Made by a program: the position numbers and the translations under genes. 64,000 nt of DNA from Luteimonas vadosa (GTDB taxonomy: Bacteria > Pseudomonadota > Gammaproteobacteria > Xanthomonadales > Xanthomonadaceae). The DNA is taken from NCBI RefSeq assembly GCF_039543545.1, contig NZ_BAABJY010000002.1, positions 992,001 through 1,056,000 of the forward strand, written 5' to 3'. The notes beneath the pieces are model-generated. The model saw only the letters and a list, made by a program, of their open reading frames with translations. It was not told the DNA's origin and searched no databases. Each line of letters begins with the position of its first letter. Position 1 is the first letter of the stretch. Positions 8,299 to 16,202 of this stretch are shown in pieces.

Positions 8299-8405
8299 TC
8301 CAAGGCGCCAGTTGCATGTCAGAAATTGTCTCTGACACCATTTTTTTCTACCTCATCCAAGAGACTGGGTGCATGTCAGAAATTGTCCCTGACACCATTT
8401 TTTCC
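8292..8405. repeat. Two tandem REP-like units of about 57 bases
   Basis: Each unit contains acctcatccaa, then tgcatgtcagaaattgtc, ctgacacca and a run of T. acctcatccaa begins at 8293 and again at 8350. The first unit is continuous with the RAYT-leader duplicate, so the repeat appears to have expanded from the RAYT upstream region. Confidence 0.8.
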
Positions 8406-8511
8406 CACCAATCCGCCGCAGCACTAGCCAGAGAACACAAGAATGTAACGCCATGCCCCGGCCCCCCTCTCATAACAACCAGTGCCGGCTCGGCGCCCGC
8501 CCTCATAGCGT

Positions 8512-8554
8512 AAGTGAACCTGACCCCGTTGCCTGCAAGTAACCTGACCCCGTT
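8512..8554. repeat. Direct repeat AACCTGACCCCGTT at the edge of the AT-rich island
   Basis: aagtgaacctgaccccgtt (8512-8530) and aagtaacctgaccccgtt (8537-8554) are near-identical. They form the last repeats before the AT-rich defence-like pair begins, and may mark its left boundary. Confidence 0.65.
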
Positions 8555-8591
8555 TTGTTCCTATTGATGGAAGCATTCGCTGACGACCTGC

Positions 8592-9536
8592 TCAGGCGGC
8601 ATGAGCCAGCACGCATTTACAAGGACATTCTTCAACTATCCGCCCAAGAAACACATCGAGCCCCGAAGGAAGCCGTGACCGAGCCGCCATTGAGCGCTGC
8701 GATAACGAGATCTGGACATTTCCAATTGCACTCATTCGAGAGCTGCAAAGGCATGGATTTTCAAGTCTTCTATCCGTCGCCACCAGCTCAACAAACCGAA
8801 CTAGAAATGCAAGCGCATACTTCCCTCTGAAACGCTCCACGGGATCAAGTAGCTCGAATGCTGAGCGTAGACGAGCGACTTCCGCGTCATCTGGCTCCCT
8901 CTCCAGCTCTACGAAGGTCGCAGCAGTAAAATCTTCTTTACGACGCACCCCGTCGAGCGAAACTTCGACAGCCCGGTGAATAGATTTCGATACATCGACA
9001 ATCCTAATTCCGAGCACCACAGCACAAAACAATCTGAAGTTGATCTCAGCAGTCAGCTGGAAGAACGACGCCCGCAACTCCGAGAAGCGTTGCAAAACCG
9101 CGGCCCTGCCCGCTGGGTCCGCAGCAAATCTCAATTCGTCAACTAAGATACTTTCCAACACCTCCTCTCCAGCCAAAACATTCTCAGACGAATAGGTCCC
9201 GTGCATGTACAAATCGTCACCGCTTGGATGCCCCTTGAGGTCGTCAAAGTCTCGGTCTATAAAAAAGAAAACGCAGCGGTTCAAGCCAGTCCTATCACTC
9301 GCGAGAAGCGTACGGAAGCCCAAGACCTGATCTTTACCTCGCCCCGGAAGCGGCTCATAACACGGCCTGTTAGAGCATCGTCCGATCCAAACTTCGAACA
9401 CGCCAACGTCGTCCACTCCTTCAAAAACAAGAACAGCCTTATCAGGGTTAATTGATCGAATGTTTGATAGAGCAATTTTTAGTATTGCGGGTGAACGCCG
9501 ACCCTCTCTCATTTTATCGATCAAATTAGGTAGCAT
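8592..9536 (-). CDS. DUF4435 / TOPRIM-like protein, probable AriB effector of a PARIS-type system
   Basis: A 314-residue protein with a TOPRIM-like core: E39 in VLVFEGVDD and D94-x-D96 in FFFIDRDFDDL, followed by YSSENVLAGEEVLESIL, characteristic of DUF4435 proteins. In the known PARIS system (AriA ATPase plus AriB DUF4435 nuclease), AriB is held by AriA and released on sensing a phage anti-restriction protein, causing growth arrest through RNA cleavage. Here the gene overlaps the upstream ATPase by 11 bases, implying translational coupling. Base composition is unlike the neighbourhood: 9421-9480 counts 32% G+C in a chromosome near two-thirds. That supports horizontal acquisition. The family call is firm; the PARIS assignment is inferred from the pair. 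Confidence 0.75.
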   Translation of the reverse strand: MLPNLIDKMREGRRSPAILKIALSNIRSINPDKAVLVFEGVDDVGVFEVWIGRCSNRPCYEPLPGRGKDQVLGFRTLLASDRTGLNRCVFFFIDRDFDDLKGHPSGDDLYMHGTYSSENVLAGEEVLESILVDELRFAADPAGRAAVLQRFSELRASFFQLTAEINFRLFCAVVLGIRIVDVSKSIHRAVEVSLDGVRRKEDFTAATFVELEREPDDAEVARLRSAFELLDPVERFRGKYALAFLVRFVELVATDRRLENPCLCSSRMSAIGNVQISLSQRSMAARSRLPSGLDVFLGRIVEECPCKCVLAHAA

Positions 9537-10947
9537 CTTGTGTCACCCGCGGCGATCTCGTGACAGCAAGGGGACCCGCAATGGGATCTAGGGCATTGTC
9601 AAAAATAAACGGCGAGTGAGTAATCGCCAGCATCTGAGCGACGCTCTCTGAGTTTAAGACGTCCGGCAGAATTTTTCGTTGCCAATCAATGGAAAGCGAC
9701 AGCTCCGGCTCATCAATCATTATGAACTTTGGCGCATCGCTCAGATACAGCTTAGCCATCAATGAAACGACTTGTTTTTCCCCAGACGATAGGTCATCAA
9801 GCGCGATCTCGGATCCTGTCCAAGAGTTCTTGACGACAACCTTCATGGAGTGCGGGTCGTAGGTTAGTTCCTTTTCGTCACTCGACGATTTAAGGTACTG
9901 GTTAGATATCTCCACGAAACGCTCTAACTTCAGTTCCGTTTCTCTCGTTCTTGAGATCACACGATTCAAACGCCCAAGGAAATATCGAAGCCAGAGCTTA
10001 TCTTTACTTTGAATCTCCCCGGAGTCGTAAAGTCGCTTGATCGCGTCTAGGCTAAGATCAGTAGATCCATGCCGTGAAACGCGATTCAGAAAGCGGGAAA
10101 GTGAATCTATATCAGGCAGGCTTTGATCGCTTGCGCCTTCCTTCTCCACCTGGTCCCTAAGAATTTCATCCAGAATTGTCGCGCTGATAGCGCGATACTC
10201 CATGTTGGATTGTTTTTCAATTTCATCAGTAAGCTGAGATAGCGCGTCCTCAACGTCAGCTAAGCCAAAGTTGATAAAATGCTCATCTAGTCCTGCAAAG
10301 CCAGCGCGCCGCCGATGGGAGTGCGCCAGCCGGTTTTTTGCCGAAACTCCACGAGTTCTAAATTTTCGCATTAGAGGTAACTCGATCCGGCGATACGTCG
10401 GCAAATAGAGAATCTCCACGTCCTTGAATGCATTTCCCAGAGCTTCCCGTGCCTCCTTCGCTTCAGCCACGTTGGACCCATCCAATCCGTCAGCTAGGGA
10501 ATCAAGCGTGTCTGCGAGATCCTCATGATCGAACGGGCTGTTCAAGTAAATTCGATTGACGATGGGATGCCGAATAAAGCTTTGGTATCCACCTTTGGTA
10601 TAAGTGGACTGAAGAAAATCAGTTAGCACCGAGCTTTCGAGGGAAGCTTGGCTAGCGATGCTGCCGATCTCCTCGACAATTTGCTCGTTAATTCTCCCAA
10701 GGTGTTCTTTCTTTATTGTTATGGGCAGCAAACTGTCAAAGAGCTCGACTTCCACGTAATCAAATGAAAGGGCGCTCAAGCGATGGAACTTCCTTGATAT
10801 CGTTGAATACAAGGCATTGAAAATCGTAGTTTTACCAGAACCGTTTTCAGCCACGACAATTCTGGCAGGGCCGTCGAAATCAACAACCACATCTTTATAG
10901 CCGTGTAACCCGGCAATTTTGAATCGCTTGAGTACTGGCGAAAACAT
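9526..10947 (-). CDS. ABC/SMC-type AAA ATPase, probable AriA of a PARIS-type system
   Basis: A 473-residue ATPase. Walker A is ENGSGKT with K39. The ABC signature LSSGEKQ lies around residue 385, Walker B IMIDEPELSL around 410 and the switch His in AITHSPFIFD around 442. The long helical middle fits a single-chain ABC-ATPase of the AAA_15/OLD type without its own TOPRIM; that domain is supplied by the next gene, as in AriA/AriB. AAGGA lies 7 bases before ATG 10947. Only 47 bases separate it from the icmF stop, with no obvious promoter, so it may be transcribed with icmF. G+C is low (47% at 10741-10800). Alternatives are other two-gene ATPase/TOPRIM defence systems. Confidence 0.78.
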   Translation of the reverse strand: MFSPVLKRFKIAGLHGYKDVVVDFDGPARIVVAENGSGKTTIFNALYSTISRKFHRLSALSFDYVEVELFDSLLPITIKKEHLGRINEQIVEEIGSIASQASLESSVLTDFLQSTYTKGGYQSFIRHPIVNRIYLNSPFDHEDLADTLDSLADGLDGSNVAEAKEAREALGNAFKDVEILYLPTYRRIELPLMRKFRTRGVSAKNRLAHSHRRRAGFAGLDEHFINFGLADVEDALSQLTDEIEKQSNMEYRAISATILDEILRDQVEKEGASDQSLPDIDSLSRFLNRVSRHGSTDLSLDAIKRLYDSGEIQSKDKLWLRYFLGRLNRVISRTRETELKLERFVEISNQYLKSSSDEKELTYDPHSMKVVVKNSWTGSEIALDDLSSGEKQVVSLMAKLYLSDAPKFIMIDEPELSLSIDWQRKILPDVLNSESVAQMLAITHSPFIFDNALDPIAGPLAVTRSPRVTQDAT

Positions 10948-10994
10948 TTCAAAGTCCTTGGGTGGTTGCCTTTCGTCGCTGTGTCGTTCGTGAC

Positions 10995-13900
10995 TTACAT
11001 ATTCCGCCGATACTCCCCACCCACGTCATACAACGCGTGCGAGATCTGCCCCAGGCTGTGGGTCTTCACTGCCTCCATCAACGCGGTGAACACGTTCTTC
11101 CGGTCCCGCGCAGTCTGCTGAAGATAGCCCAGGCCGTGGCCGTCGTGCAGCTCCGGCTCCACCACCTCGTCGGCGTCCGCCATGTGCGAGTGGCTGGTCT
11201 CCCCTGAGGGCGCCAGCGAATTCCGCGCCTGCTGCCAGTGGGCGACGTTGGCGATCTGCTGGCCCTTCTCCCCTTCCGTGCTGCGGATCAGCTCGATCTC
11301 GGTGGCGATCTCGCCGGCGTGCTCCTTGGGCAGGAAGGTGTTGACGCCGACCAGGGGCAGCGAGCCGTCGTGCTTCTTGTGCTCGTAGTACATCGACTCT
11401 TCCTGGATCTTGCCGCGCTGGTACATGGTGTCCATGGCGCCGAGCACGCCGCCGCGCTCGCTGATGGCCTCGAACTCCTTGTACACGGCCTCCTCGACCA
11501 GGTCGGTGAGCTGGTCGACGATGAAGCTGCCCTGCCAGGGGTTCTCGCAGAAGTTCAGCCCCAGCTCCTTGTTGATGATCATCTGGATGGCGACGGCGCG
11601 GCGCACGCTTTCTTCGGTCGGCGTGGTGATGGCCTCGTCGTAGGCGTTGGTGTGCAGGCTGTTGCAGTTGTCGAACAGGGCGTACAGCGCCTGCAGCGTG
11701 GTGCGGATGTCGTTGAACTGGATCTCCTGCGCGTGCAGGGAGCGCCCCGAGGTCTGGATGTGGTACTTCATCATCTGGCTGCGGCTTGATGCGCCGTAGC
11801 GCTCGCGCATGGCGCGCGCCCAGATGCGGCGGGCGACGCGGCCGATGACGGTGTACTCCGGGTCCATGCCGTTGCTGAAGAAGAACGACAGGTTGGGCGC
11901 GAAGTCGTCGATGGCCATGCCGCGGGCGAGGTAGTACTCGACGATGGTGAAGCCGTTGCTGAGCGTAAAGGCGAGCTGGCTGATCGGGTTCGCCCCGGCC
12001 TCGGCGATGTGGTAGCCGGAGATCGACACCGAGTAGAAATTGCGGACGCCGTTGTCGACGAAGTACTGCTGGATGTCGCCCATCATCCGCAGCGCGAACT
12101 CGGTGCTGAAGATGCAGGTGTTCTGGGCCTGGTCCTCCTTGAGGATGTCGGCCTGCACGGTGCCGCGCACGGTGTTGAGCGTCTCGGCCTTGATGCGGGC
12201 GTAGGTGTCGGCATCGACGACCTGGTCGCCGGAGACGCCGAGCAGCCCGAGGCCGAGGCCGTCGTTGGTGGGCGGCAGGTCGCCGTGATACTTCGGGCGC
12301 TCGCGGCCGGCGAACAGCTCGTCCAGCTTCTTTTCGGTCGCTTTCCAGCGCGCGTCGTCGGCCTTCAGGTATTTCTCCACCTGCTGGTCGATGGCGCAGT
12401 TCATGAACATCGCCAGGATCATCGGCGCCGGGCCGTTGATGGTCATCGACACGCTGGTGGTCGGCGCGCACAGGTCGAAGCCGGAGTAGAGCTTCTTCAT
12501 GTCGTCCAGCGTCGGGATGTTGACGCCGGAGTTGCCGATCTTGCCGTAGATGTCCGGGCGCGGGGCCGGGTCCTCGCCGTAGAGGGTGACGCTGTCGAAG
12601 GCGGTGGACAGGCGCGCGGCCGGCTGGCCGACCGACAGGTAATGGAAGCGGCGGTTGGTGCGCTCCGGCGTGCCCTCGCCCGCGAACATGCGGATCGGGT
12701 CCTCGCCGGTGCGGCGGTAGGGATAGACGCCGCCGGTGTAGGGATAGCTGCCCGGCAGGTTCTCCTTGCCCAGGAAGGTCAGCAGCTCGCCCCAGCTCTT
12801 GTAGGTAGGCGCGGCGATCTTGGGGATCTTCTGGTGGCTGAGCGAGGTGCGGTAGTTCTCGACCTGGATGGCCTTGCCGCGCACGTGGTACTCGGTGACG
12901 TCGTCGGTGATCGACTTGAGCCGCGCGGGCCACTCGCGCAGGAGCTTGAGGGACTCGGTGGACAGCGCCTGGATGGCGTCGTTGTAGCGCTGGCGGAGGG
13001 TGGCCAGGGTGCGGTCGTCGCCCGGCTGCAGGGCGTCGGCGTCGTAGAGGTCCAGTTGCTTCGGCAGATGCGGGTCTTCCAGTTCCGACAGGGCCTGCCA
13101 GAAGGCCTGGGCGCGGTCGGCGGCTTCGGCCTGGTTTTCGATGCCGGCGTTGATGCGGCGGCCCTGCTCGGCGATCTCGGCCAGGTAGCGCACGCGGCTG
13201 CCGGGGATGAGGACGGTGGCGCGGGGCTCCTTGAGCGCGGTGTCGAGCGTGGGGTCCCAGTCCACGCCGACCTTCTCGCGCAGCAGCCGGCACAGGTTGG
13301 CGAACATCCAGCTGATGCCGGGGTCGTTGAACTGGCTGGCGATGGTGGGATAGACGGGGACGTCCTCGTCGGCGGTCTTGAACGCGATGCGGTTGCGCTT
13401 CCACTGCTTGCGGATGTCGCGCAGGGCGTCCTCGGCGCCGCGCTTGTCGTACTTGTTGAGCACGATCAGCTCGGCGAAATCGATCATGTCGATCTTCTCC
13501 AGCTGGCTGGCCGCGCCGTAGTCGCTGGTCATGACGTACATGGGGAAGTCGACCAGGTCGACGATCTCCGAATCCGACTGGCCGATGCCGGCGGTCTCGA
13601 CGATCACCAGGTCGAAGCCCAGTCCCTTGAGGAAGCCGATGCAGTCCTTGAGCACGGCGTTGGTGGCCACGTGCTGGCGGCGGGTGGCCATCGAGCGCAT
13701 GTAGACGCGGTGGCTGCGCAGCGAGTTCATGCGGATGCGGTCGCCCAGCAGCGCGCCGCCGGTGCGGCGGCGGGTGGGGTCGACCGAGATCACCGCGATG
13801 CGCATGTCGCCGAAGCTGGACAGGAATCGGTTGAGCAGCTCGTCGGTGACGCTGGACTTGCCGGCGCCGCCGGTGCCGGTGATGCCGACCACCGGGGTCT

Positions 13901-14576
13901 TGCCGCCGGCCAGCTGCCATTGCTTGCGTAGCTTCGACAGCTCGGCCTCGCCGAGCTCGCCGTCCTCGATCGCGCTGAGGACGCGGCCGATGGCGATTTC
14001 GTCGTCGATGGCGGGGGGAGAAAAGGGGTCAGGGACATTTTTCGACGAGACACCGCTGGAGGATGGGGAATCGCTGGACGAAAAATGTCCCTGACCCCTT
14101 TTCTCCCTTCCCTCGCGTGCCCGGCGGACCACGTCCTCGATCATCTCCACCAAGCCCATCTTCATGCCGTCGTTGGGGTGGTAGATGCGCTCGACGCCGT
14201 AGTCCTCGAGCTCGCGGATCTCCTCGGGGGTGATGGTGCCGCCGCCGCCGGCGAAGACCTTGATGTGCGGCGCGCCACGTTCCCTGAGCATGTCGACCAT
14301 GTACTTCAGGTACTCGACGTGGCCGCCCTGGTAGGACGACAGAGCGATGCCGTCGGCGTCCTCCTGCAGCGCGGCGCGGACCACGTCCTCGACCGAGCGG
14401 TTGTGGCCCAGGTGGATCACCTCGGCGCCCTGCGACTGGATCAGCCGGCGCATGATGTTGATGGCGGCGTCGTGGCCGTCGAAGAGGCTGGCGGCGGTGA
14501 CGAAGCGCAGCGGCGTGGCGTCGGGCTGGGCGGCGGTGGAAGCGCCTTCGTGGACGGTGGCGGCGGGCGTGCTCAT
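10995..14576 (-). CDS. icmF: Fused isobutyryl-CoA mutase (B12 domain, MeaB-like GTPase, mutase)
   Basis: An 1193-residue fusion. Residues about 24-150 form the cobalamin-binding domain (LFDGHDAAINI with H35 as lower Co ligand; VFAGGGGTITPEE). About 195-480 is the G-protein chaperone, with P-loop GTGGAGKSS at 234-242, ETAGIGQSD and NKYDKRG. The remainder is the radical mutase barrel. IcmF interconverts isobutyryl-CoA and n-butyryl-CoA and in some bacteria isovaleryl-CoA and pivalyl-CoA, matching the branched-chain catabolic genes nearby. Residues about 157-187, in the linker between the first two domains, are encoded by a REP-like inverted repeat (14016-14107) and read KRGQGHF...KNVPDPF. The frame is kept, so the protein is probably functional with a longer linker. 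The start is ATG 14576. Confidence 0.95.
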   Translation of the reverse strand: MSTPAATVHEGASTAAQPDATPLRFVTAASLFDGHDAAINIMRRLIQSQGAEVIHLGHNRSVEDVVRAALQEDADGIALSSYQGGHVEYLKYMVDMLRERGAPHIKVFAGGGGTITPEEIRELEDYGVERIYHPNDGMKMGLVEMIEDVVRRAREGREKRGQGHFSSSDSPSSSGVSSKNVPDPFSPPAIDDEIAIGRVLSAIEDGELGEAELSKLRKQWQLAGGKTPVVGITGTGGAGKSSVTDELLNRFLSSFGDMRIAVISVDPTRRRTGGALLGDRIRMNSLRSHRVYMRSMATRRQHVATNAVLKDCIGFLKGLGFDLVIVETAGIGQSDSEIVDLVDFPMYVMTSDYGAASQLEKIDMIDFAELIVLNKYDKRGAEDALRDIRKQWKRNRIAFKTADEDVPVYPTIASQFNDPGISWMFANLCRLLREKVGVDWDPTLDTALKEPRATVLIPGSRVRYLAEIAEQGRRINAGIENQAEAADRAQAFWQALSELEDPHLPKQLDLYDADALQPGDDRTLATLRQRYNDAIQALSTESLKLLREWPARLKSITDDVTEYHVRGKAIQVENYRTSLSHQKIPKIAAPTYKSWGELLTFLGKENLPGSYPYTGGVYPYRRTGEDPIRMFAGEGTPERTNRRFHYLSVGQPAARLSTAFDSVTLYGEDPAPRPDIYGKIGNSGVNIPTLDDMKKLYSGFDLCAPTTSVSMTINGPAPMILAMFMNCAIDQQVEKYLKADDARWKATEKKLDELFAGRERPKYHGDLPPTNDGLGLGLLGVSGDQVVDADTYARIKAETLNTVRGTVQADILKEDQAQNTCIFSTEFALRMMGDIQQYFVDNGVRNFYSVSISGYHIAEAGANPISQLAFTLSNGFTIVEYYLARGMAIDDFAPNLSFFFSNGMDPEYTVIGRVARRIWARAMRERYGASSRSQMMKYHIQTSGRSLHAQEIQFNDIRTTLQALYALFDNCNSLHTNAYDEAITTPTEESVRRAVAIQMIINKELGLNFCENPWQGSFIVDQLTDLVEEAVYKEFEAISERGGVLGAMDTMYQRGKIQEESMYYEHKKHDGSLPLVGVNTFLPKEHAGEIATEIELIRSTEGEKGQQIANVAHWQQARNSLAPSGETSHSHMADADEVVEPELHDGHGLGYLQQTARDRKNVFTALMEAVKTHSLGQISHALYDVGGEYRRNM
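14016..14107. repeat. Perfect 29-base inverted repeat of the REP family inside icmF
   Basis: Arm 14016-14044 (gggagaaaaggggtcaggga plus catttttcg) is the exact reverse complement of arm 14079-14107, with a 34-base loop. The core ggggtcagggacattt matches the intergenic repeats around the RAYT. Lying within codons of icmF, it adds about 31 residues in frame between two domains. Confidence 0.93.
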
Positions 14577-14599
14577 GCGCGTTTCCGGGTCGAATGCGT

Positions 14600-14614
14600 A
14601 ATCGGCCGATTGTA
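14600..14614 (-). promoter_or_regulatory. Candidate icmF promoter -10 with overlapping palindrome
   Basis: On the minus strand TACAAT (14614-14609) is a good -10 box about 33 bases before the icmF start. It overlaps the perfect palindrome AATCGGCCGATT (14600-14611), a possible operator. No strong -35 is visible. Confidence 0.35.
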
Positions 14615-14710
14615 GCGCGGGGGCCTGGAATCGCCCTCCGCGAGCCGGGTGGCACCGGCGTGCCCGTGCACGCGCGGGCCGGATCGCTGTCGCCGCCGCA
14701 CGCCGGGCGG

Positions 14711-14722
14711 TAGGCTGTCGGC
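14711..14722 (+). promoter_or_regulatory. -10 box placed for a leaderless start
   Basis: TAGGCT at 14711-14716 stands exactly 6 bases before ATG 14723 and there is no Shine-Dalgarno sequence, so transcription may begin at the start codon. Confidence 0.4.
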
Positions 14723-15988
14723 ATGACTGCCTCCCCCGGATCCGGGCCGCGCGCCCAAACCCCAGAGACCAGCGCGGCCGAGGCCGCGTTCCGCGAGGCC
14801 GACGCCCTGCTGTCGGCCGGCGATTTCGACGCGGGCTTCGCCGCCTACCAGCGCGCGGCCGAAGGCGGGCACCGCCGGGCCCAGGTGGAACTGGCGCGCA
14901 TGCATCTTTACGGGATCGTCGAGGGCGCGAACCCGGTGGCCGGCGTGGACTGGCTGTCGCGCGCCGAAGCGGCGGGCAACCCGATCGCGGCCTACCTGAT
15001 GGCCATGGTGGCCCTGGGCGGTGCCCTGGCCCCGCGCGACCAGCGCATCAACGAGCGCCTGCGGCTGGCGATCGACGAGGGCTTGCCCCCGGCGTTGCGC
15101 GCCGCGGCCATCCACTTCGGCCGCAAGCCGCATCCCGAGGACCAGGCGCTGTGCATCCGTTTGCTGGAGCGCGCGGCCGAAGGCGGTGACCGCGTCGCCG
15201 CCTGCCTGCTCGCCGAACGCCTGGCCAACGGCGAAGGCACGCCCGCCCAGCCGGAGGCCGCCGAGGACCTGTGGCGGCAGCTCGAATCCCAGGGCGTGGC
15301 GCGCCTGCCCGCGGTCTCCGCCGGCCCGCCCCGCCAGGCCGGTTCGACGCCCCGCCACCTGGCGCTGGAGGACGTGTTGTCCGCGCCGTCGTCGACCGTG
15401 CTGTCCAAACAGCCCCGGGTGGCGGTGGTCGATGGCCTGCTGTCGGCGGACGAATGCCGGCTGCTGATCGCCACCAGCCAGCCGATGCTCCGCGGTTCGC
15501 AGACCACCGACCCGGACACCGGCGACGCCATCGCAATGCCGATCCGCACCAGCAGCGACGCCAGCCTCGATCCGATCCAGGAGGACTTCGCCCTGCGCGC
15601 GGTGCAGCTGCGCCTGTGCGCGGCCGCCGGCGTGGACCTGGTCCAGGCCGAGCACCTCACCGTGCTGCGCTACGAACCGGGCCAGCAGTACCGTCCGCAC
15701 CGGGATTACCTGCCCCCCGCCACCATCGCCCGCGACGGCCCGCAGGCCGGCAACCGGATGCGCACGATCTGCGTCTACCTCAACGACGTCGAAGCCGGCG
15801 GCGCCACCGAGTTCCCGGGGCCCGGCGTGAGCATCGCGCCGAAGGCGGGCAGCGCCGTGGTGTTCGACAACCTGCTGCCCGACGGCAGCCCCGACCCGGA
15901 CTCCGTGCATGCCGGCCTGCCGGTGGATCGCGGGGTCAAGTGGCTCGGCACCTTGTGGCTTCGGCAGGGGCGGTACCGGGCGTTCTAG
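14723..15988 (+). CDS. Sel1-repeat protein with C-terminal 2OG-Fe(II) oxygenase (prolyl 4-hydroxylase type)
   Basis: A 421-residue protein in two parts. The N-terminal half has Sel1/TPR-like repeats (AFREADALLSAGDFDAGFAAY, AAEGGHRRAQVELARMHLYG, LLERAAEGGDRVAACLLAERLANGEG, each about 35 residues). From about residue 235 comes a P4H-like dioxygenase: H326-x-D328 in YRPHRDYLPP, distal H396 in DSVHAGLPV and K406 as the 2-oxoglutarate-binding basic residue. It would hydroxylate a protein residue using Fe(II), O2 and 2-oxoglutarate, with the repeats probably binding the target. The substrate is unknown. It is divergent from icmF, with a leaderless-type start. Confidence 0.88.
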   Translation: MTASPGSGPRAQTPETSAAEAAFREADALLSAGDFDAGFAAYQRAAEGGHRRAQVELARMHLYGIVEGANPVAGVDWLSRAEAAGNPIAAYLMAMVALGGALAPRDQRINERLRLAIDEGLPPALRAAAIHFGRKPHPEDQALCIRLLERAAEGGDRVAACLLAERLANGEGTPAQPEAAEDLWRQLESQGVARLPAVSAGPPRQAGSTPRHLALEDVLSAPSSTVLSKQPRVAVVDGLLSADECRLLIATSQPMLRGSQTTDPDTGDAIAMPIRTSSDASLDPIQEDFALRAVQLRLCAAAGVDLVQAEHLTVLRYEPGQQYRPHRDYLPPATIARDGPQAGNRMRTICVYLNDVEAGGATEFPGPGVSIAPKAGSAVVFDNLLPDGSPDPDSVHAGLPVDRGVKWLGTLWLRQGRYRAF

Positions 15989-16074
15989 CGCCGCTTCGCC
16001 CGGGCGCGACGTCGCTCCGGGCCGCCGTGGGCCGTCCGTACAGGGCTGTACGGGCTTTTGGCGGGCGACCTGCG

Positions 16075-16080
16075 TAAAAT
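16075..16080 (+). promoter_or_regulatory. Candidate -10 box for leucine dehydrogenase
   Basis: TAAAAT about 120 bases before the ATG is the best -10 match in the gap after the oxygenase gene. It implies a 5' leader of about 115 bases. Confidence 0.3.
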
Positions 16081-16202
16081 GGCCGGCCTGTCGCGCCCCT
16101 AGCGCCGACGCGCGCCAAAGGCCCAGCCGGGTCCCATCCCCACCTCTACACCGCAAGCGTCCATTCGCTTCCGCGAATCACGCCCATGACGGAGCCGCAC
16201 CA

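Noticed and set aside
5339..8405. Possible CRISPR array from repeated 26-base units
   Set aside because: Spacing is irregular, units occur in both orientations and as hairpins, there are no unique spacers of constant length and no cas genes.
8512..10994. Integrative element carrying the defence pair
   Set aside because: No integrase or recombinase and no matching direct repeats at both ends; only the left side has repeats. Island origin by transfer is kept, mechanism is not claimed.
12009..13931. A 640-residue plus-strand frame opposite icmF
   Set aside because: It is the complement of a strongly conserved coding sequence and has no recognisable domain; a typical shadow in high-G+C DNA.
14016..14107. 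Repeat as a disruption making icmF a pseudogene
   Set aside because: The frame is open through the repeat and all three domains keep their motifs.
14577..14722. Cobalamin riboswitch before icmF
   Set aside because: The 146-base region lacks the B12-box and has room only for two promoters.
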